From NCBI GenBank assembly GCA_949298505.1, contig CASFWW010000038.1, positions 33,319 through 97,318 of the forward strand: a stretch of DNA of 64,000 nt. Direction: 5' to 3'. This stretch comes from Ornithoclostridium sp949298505. GTDB lineage: Bacteria; Bacillota; Clostridia; Christensenellales; UBA3700. The notes beneath the pieces were generated by a model. That model had not been told where the DNA came from and did not search any database. It was given only the letters and a program-made list of their open reading frames with translations. Made by a program: the position numbers and the translations under genes. Below, piece after piece: positions 60,554-64,000 of this stretch (the stretch's first letter is position 1; the number at the start of each line of letters is the position of its first letter).

Positions 60554-60594
60554 TACGGAAACGACGTCGAACTGCACAAGTGCGTCATCATTGT

Positions 60595-60622
60595 TGAAAA
60601 AATAAAACGCGTGTGATATAAT
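60595..60622 (+). promoter_or_regulatory. Promoter of the transglutaminase lipoprotein, suggesting a leaderless mRNA
   Basis: TTGAAA (60595-60600) and TATAAT (60617-60622) with a 16-base spacer. The ATG at 60630 is only seven bases after the -10, where transcription would begin, and no ribosome site lies between. Confidence 0.65.
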
Positions 60623-60629
60623 ATATGCT

Positions 60630-63017
60630 ATGAAGAAACGCAGGATCGCATTTATTTCAATCGTCATACTTCTGACTTTCGTTGCGACATTCCTTCTGAG
60701 CGGTTGCTCCTTGCTGAAGATGTCGCTGCCTGAACCCATGCTGTCTTACGACAACGGCGTGGTTTCGTGGAATGAAGTTTCGTTTGTGAGCGGGTACGAG
60801 GTCAGTTTGTACTCGGACGAGGACGGGGAACAGGGAGACGCTCTGGGAGAGAAGGTCACCGTAACGTCCACAAAATACGCGCTCAGCGACGACGGCTTTT
60901 TCTGGGTCGGCGTCAAGGCGATCAGTGAAAACGCTCTGCTCAAAGATTCGGTCGAAGCGTTGATCCGTGTGGAAAAGAAGAATACCGAAGAGGACGTGAC
61001 TGTTCCGGGAGGAGATGACGACCGGGATGACCCGGACGACAAACCTGTAGATCCTCCGGCGCCTGGAGAAGACGTTATGCCTGCCGGCACGCCTTCGTTC
61101 GACCTTCCCGTGGGAGCGGAACAGAGTTTTAATTATCTTGCAAAAGACTCTGACGGCGGAATCTCCGTACCTTTGACGAAGAACACCGGCAGAGTGACCG
61201 AAATATACGTGACCGGGGCAGAGCTGACTTCCGGCTGGTCATACGATCAGGCAAACGGCGCGATAGATTTTGAAGGCGAACTGTTTGAAAGCGTACCCTC
61301 CGGCACGGACATCGCGTTCGTCGCTTATACGGAGGACGGAACCGTTTTTGAGTTTTACGTGACCACCTGTTCGTCGGGAACCGTGGTGGCAAACGTTGAC
61401 CTGCCTTCTTACGGCGCATATATATATTGTAAAAATTCGCAATCCGCTCAGGACGGACTTACGGTCGGATTCACCGCTTCGGCAAGCGTTCAGGCTGTCA
61501 GTGTCGACGGCAGAAAGATCGCCAACTCGACCACTAATTATCTGGCTTCGTCGTCAGAGATAAATTTCAGAGAAAAATACCTCAAATCACTTGATTACGG
61601 TCTGCACAGAGCAGAGCTTTTCACTACGGTGGGCATAATCGATTTTTACGTATTCGTATATTCTTCCAGCATCATGTGCTACGATCTGTCTTACGAATTC
61701 GACGCGCAGTATCCCGACGTGTTGCTGACCTGGAAAGTCGATTATCCTGTGGACGCGTTTGAGGTGATACTGAACGGCGTTTCTTATTCGAGCAGCGAAT
61801 ATCCTGAAAGGTTTGACGGAAATTCATTCGATCTTACCGGATTGATGGGTTCTGCCAGCACGTGCAGCGCGTGCGTGAAGAGTTATGTGAACGGCATTGA
61901 TACGCCTGCGACAAGCGCAACCGCCGCGTATGCCGACAACACCGCGCAACTCAAAGATTATCTCGATTATTCAAAGGGATTCACCTATCTGGGCGAGGAG
62001 TACAACAGATATGTCGACAGCCCGGAGGAAATGGACGTTCTTGCGTATTACATGATCCTGTATAATTACGAGCTTGACACGACGTCTTTCAACACGACGA
62101 GCGGCGCGAAAACGATGTCGTACATGGACGTTTATTTAAATCCTTCGCTCGGAGTGAGCAGTTCGTCTTCAGCGATGTCGCTTTTTGCGGACGCATGCTC
62201 CGGATACAAAGAATCCATCAAATATAATTACGCCGCAGTAAAACTTTCTGACGGCGCCTACAGGCTCGGTATTTCTATGACTTCGAAAAACGAAGCGCTT
62301 TACGACAGCACGACGAGGTACAGCGAATCCTCATCCAACGAGTTTCATCTCTATATTTCCGCGAGGCAGTCCGGGTTTGAAGATTTCGCCATCAACGCAA
62401 GAGAAGGGGTCAGTGTTTCGACCAGCGACCAGCTTTTCTTCGCAATTGAGGCGGGTTACAGGCCTTTGCCCGTTGAAGGAAGCGTTGCCGAAAAGCTTTA
62501 CGAACTTGCGAAAGACGTATGCCGCACTTATATTGACGACGGAATGACGGATTACGAAAAGGTTCACACGATATACGACTGGCTCGGAAAGAACGTGATC
62601 TACGATTACAACATAGTCAGCGAAATGGCAGGGATCGAGCCAAGCGACGCGGCATACAATAAATTTTATTCGTACGACAGCTTCTACCTGGAAGGCGTTC
62701 TTGAAAACGGCGTTGCGGTCTGCAACGGCATTGCCAAGACTTTCGTCGTTTTGTGCGGAATAGAAGGTATCACAGCGCTGAAGGTAAACGGTCAGGCAAG
62801 CGGCGGCGCACATGCGTGGAACAAAGTGCTGATCAACGGAAAATGGTACATAGTTGACAGCACCTGGAGCAACAGAAAAGCGTCGGGATACAAAGAGACG
62901 TTCTCGCACGAATATCTGTTCATGACCACTTCGCAATCCGCTTCGGACAGGACCGAACAGACTGCGGATACAATAGATTTCTATTGCGGAGACAGGCTGC
63001 TGGAGTTCAGCTACTGA
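60630..63017 (+). CDS. Lipoprotein with C-terminal transglutaminase-like domain
   Basis: A 795-residue lipoprotein: signal with lipobox LSGC (Cys26), a fibronectin-like stretch, an acidic proline-rich linker (DDDRDDPDDKPVDPPAP), a long beta-rich central part, and a transglutaminase-like domain near residues 640-760. The catalytic triad is visible: Cys698 in VAVCNGIAK, His728 in GGAHAWN and Asp743 in VDSTWS. Such domains act as proteases, peptidases or crosslinkers; in secreted forms, cleavage or linking of surface proteins is likely. The stop overlaps the start of the next gene (TGATG). The start codon has no leader (see the promoter). Confidence 0.85.
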   Translation: MKKRRIAFISIVILLTFVATFLLSGCSLLKMSLPEPMLSYDNGVVSWNEVSFVSGYEVSLYSDEDGEQGDALGEKVTVTSTKYALSDDGFFWVGVKAISENALLKDSVEALIRVEKKNTEEDVTVPGGDDDRDDPDDKPVDPPAPGEDVMPAGTPSFDLPVGAEQSFNYLAKDSDGGISVPLTKNTGRVTEIYVTGAELTSGWSYDQANGAIDFEGELFESVPSGTDIAFVAYTEDGTVFEFYVTTCSSGTVVANVDLPSYGAYIYCKNSQSAQDGLTVGFTASASVQAVSVDGRKIANSTTNYLASSSEINFREKYLKSLDYGLHRAELFTTVGIIDFYVFVYSSSIMCYDLSYEFDAQYPDVLLTWKVDYPVDAFEVILNGVSYSSSEYPERFDGNSFDLTGLMGSASTCSACVKSYVNGIDTPATSATAAYADNTAQLKDYLDYSKGFTYLGEEYNRYVDSPEEMDVLAYYMILYNYELDTTSFNTTSGAKTMSYMDVYLNPSLGVSSSSSAMSLFADACSGYKESIKYNYAAVKLSDGAYRLGISMTSKNEALYDSTTRYSESSSNEFHLYISARQSGFEDFAINAREGVSVSTSDQLFFAIEAGYRPLPVEGSVAEKLYELAKDVCRTYIDDGMTDYEKVHTIYDWLGKNVIYDYNIVSEMAGIEPSDAAYNKFYSYDSFYLEGVLENGVAVCNGIAKTFVVLCGIEGITALKVNGQASGGAHAWNKVLINGKWYIVDSTWSNRKASGYKETFSHEYLFMTTSQSASDRTEQTADTIDFYCGDRLLEFSY

Positions 63018-63703
63018 TGTGGGACGAAGCAAGGATCGGAGAAGTCCTGTCCGGATACGCAGACGCCGCATATTTTGAATTTCACGCAGGATTGACTCAC
63101 ACTGCGTACGAGCGCGTCGGGGTAAGAGTCCCCGTATTGCGCGCGCTGGCAAAAAAGATAATAAAGTCGGGCGAATGGAGAGAGTTCCTTTCCGTGCGCC
63201 CGATAGTTCTTTACGAACACGCGATGCTTGCGGGGATAATCTCTGCGAGCGTAAAAGAGCCTTACAGGGACAAAATCGAGCGGCTCAGAGAGTTTTCCTC
63301 AGCCATTGACGACTGGGCGGTCTGCGACGTCACATGCTCCTCTCTGAAATGCAAGGATCGGGAATTGCTCGGCGATATGCGCGAGTTCGCTTCGTCACCC
63401 GACGTCTGGCTTGCCAGGATGGGTCTGGTCGTAATTCTGGGCAATTTCGCGGGCAGGGAACGGCTTGACGAAATACGCGAGGCGATCAGCGGCGTCAGGG
63501 CGAAAGGATACTACGTGGATATGGCGGTCGGGTGGCTTGTCTGCACCGTTGAAAGCCGCGACGAGGGAGCAGGCATAGAGTTGATGAGGACCGCAAAGAT
63601 GACGCAAGAAGCGGTGAAGATCGCCGCGTCAAAGATGCGCGACAGCTACCGCGTGAGTGAAGAAAGCAAGAGAAAAGCGAAAGAGATCGCAAACGGACAT
63701 TAA
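63017..63703 (+). CDS. DNA alkylation repair (AlkD-like) HEAT-repeat protein
   Basis: A 228-residue alpha-helical protein resembling AlkD, a glycosylase built from HEAT-like repeats that removes alkylated purines such as 3- and 7-methyl adducts. Matching segments are GVRVPVLRALAKKI, FSSAIDDWAVCDVTCSSLKC (the D-W-x-x-x-D-x core), VWLARMGLVVILGNF and KGYYVDMAVGWLVC. The ATG overlaps the stop of the transglutaminase gene (TGATG), so the two are coupled although their roles differ. Without a search the activity remains inferred from family. Confidence 0.85.
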   Translation: MWDEARIGEVLSGYADAAYFEFHAGLTHTAYERVGVRVPVLRALAKKIIKSGEWREFLSVRPIVLYEHAMLAGIISASVKEPYRDKIERLREFSSAIDDWAVCDVTCSSLKCKDRELLGDMREFASSPDVWLARMGLVVILGNFAGRERLDEIREAISGVRAKGYYVDMAVGWLVCTVESRDEGAGIELMRTAKMTQEAVKIAASKMRDSYRVSEESKRKAKEIANGH

Positions 63704-63728
63704 GCGTTTAACCTACACGGGCAGAAAA

Positions 63729-63752
63729 AAAGACGGGAAAGACCCGTCTTTT
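63729..63752 (+). terminator. Bidirectional terminator after the AlkD-like gene
   Basis: Stem AAGACGGG/CCCGTCTT around AAAGA, with T residues after it on the plus strand and an A-run before it, so it can also end the minus-strand gene at 63769. Confidence 0.85.
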
Positions 63753-63768
63753 TCAATCGTATCGTCAG

Positions 63769-64000
63769 CTATTCGTTCAGGTAAATCTCAGACGCTGCGG
63801 ACAATATCCCTTCGTCTATTACCAGGTAATAATCGCCGGTAGTATAAGACGCCGGTATTTCGTAAACGAGATTGATTTCTTTGCTTATGCCGGCGCCGAC
63901 AGTAAGATTGAGCCAGAAGCCGTTTTCGAGTGCGACGCCCGCAGTGTTCGGTTCATACGAGGCAGTTCCGTTTTTCAGGATAAAATTAGAAGAACTGTAA
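63769..64000 (-). CDS. C-terminal end of a beta-sandwich (DUF4352-like) protein, 5' end outside window
   Basis: A minus-strand frame open from the window edge to TAG at 63769-63771, giving 76 complete codons. It reads as a beta-rich domain (ENGFWLNLTVGAG, ISKEINLVYEIPASYTTGDY, YYLVIDEGILS), ending in SEIYLNE. The pattern of 'I-x-x-x-I-x-L-x-Y-E-I-P' followed by 'Y-x-L-x-I' resembles the end of DUF4352 domains seen in clostridial lipoproteins. The gene is partial, so neither a signal peptide nor the start can be seen. It is followed by the shared terminator. Confidence 0.7.
   Translation of the reverse strand, partial: YSSSNFILKNGTASYEPNTAGVALENGFWLNLTVGAGISKEINLVYEIPASYTTGDYYLVIDEGILSAASEIYLNE

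Noticed and set aside
1..64000. tRNA or rRNA genes, CRISPR arrays, insertion sequences, phage genes, origin of replication
   Set aside because: I looked for their characteristic sequences on both strands and saw none; a short or degenerate copy could be missed by eye.

Overview
This window looks like chromosome from a strictly anaerobic, sugar-fermenting member of the Clostridia (Bacillota), probably a gut inhabitant. The evidence is a class III (oxygen-sensitive) ribonucleotide reductase, pyruvate formate-lyase with its activase, strong Shine-Dalgarno sites, clean sigma-A type promoters, many lipoproteins, a YdbC-type PC4 protein and a ZTP (pfl) riboswitch. Base composition is moderate. Genus and species cannot be assigned from the sequence. 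No tRNA, rRNA, insertion sequence, phage gene or CRISPR array was seen.

Layout. Bases 1-5.5 kb hold the end of a lipoprotein gene, a GH38 alpha-mannosidase and a three-gene cell-envelope operon ending in a LURP-one/YxjI protein. Bases 5.6-9.1 kb (minus strand) hold nrdD, with a redoxin domain fused to its C-terminus and two NrdR boxes at its promoter, and nrdG. Bases 9.4-26.9 kb hold an AraC regulator divergent from one long operon: the complete D-glucuronate route (eda, kdgK, uxaC, uxuA, mannonate dehydrogenase), followed by three Gfo/Idh/MocA oxidoreductases, a split PHP phosphoesterase, a GDPD-like phosphodiesterase, a xylose-isomerase-like TIM barrel, a six-hairpin glycosidase-like protein, a GPH-family symporter and a lipoprotein. 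Bases 27-31.2 kb hold copA coupled to a DAHP synthase gene and a flavin-reductase-like gene. Bases 31.3-41.4 kb are an envelope region: two related membrane-anchored proteins, a stand-alone GlmU acetyltransferase domain with glmM, a 999-residue lipoprotein and a lipoprotein hydrolase. Bases 41.5-50.2 kb are an arginine operon argGHCJBDF plus a GNAT gene. Then come HU, the pflBA cluster, a beta-galactosidase, a PC4-like protein, a cation:proton antiporter, a transglutaminase lipoprotein, an AlkD-like protein and the end of another secreted-protein gene.

How it works together. Glucuronate is converted to pyruvate and glyceraldehyde-3-phosphate; PFL makes acetyl-CoA and formate. The pfl transcript carries a ZTP riboswitch, linking formate production to one-carbon and purine status.

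The points most worth a second look are these. (1) nrdD and pflB promoters share the same geometry: two NrdR-like 16-mers 32-33 bp apart, the proximal one ending exactly on the -35 hexamer. (2) The glucuronate operon has no recognisable beta-glucuronidase but carries an oxidoreductase/isomerase/phosphodiesterase set that suggests another way of releasing glucuronate. (3) A possible small RNA runs divergently from the pflB promoter. (4) NrdD is fused to a CPNC redoxin.
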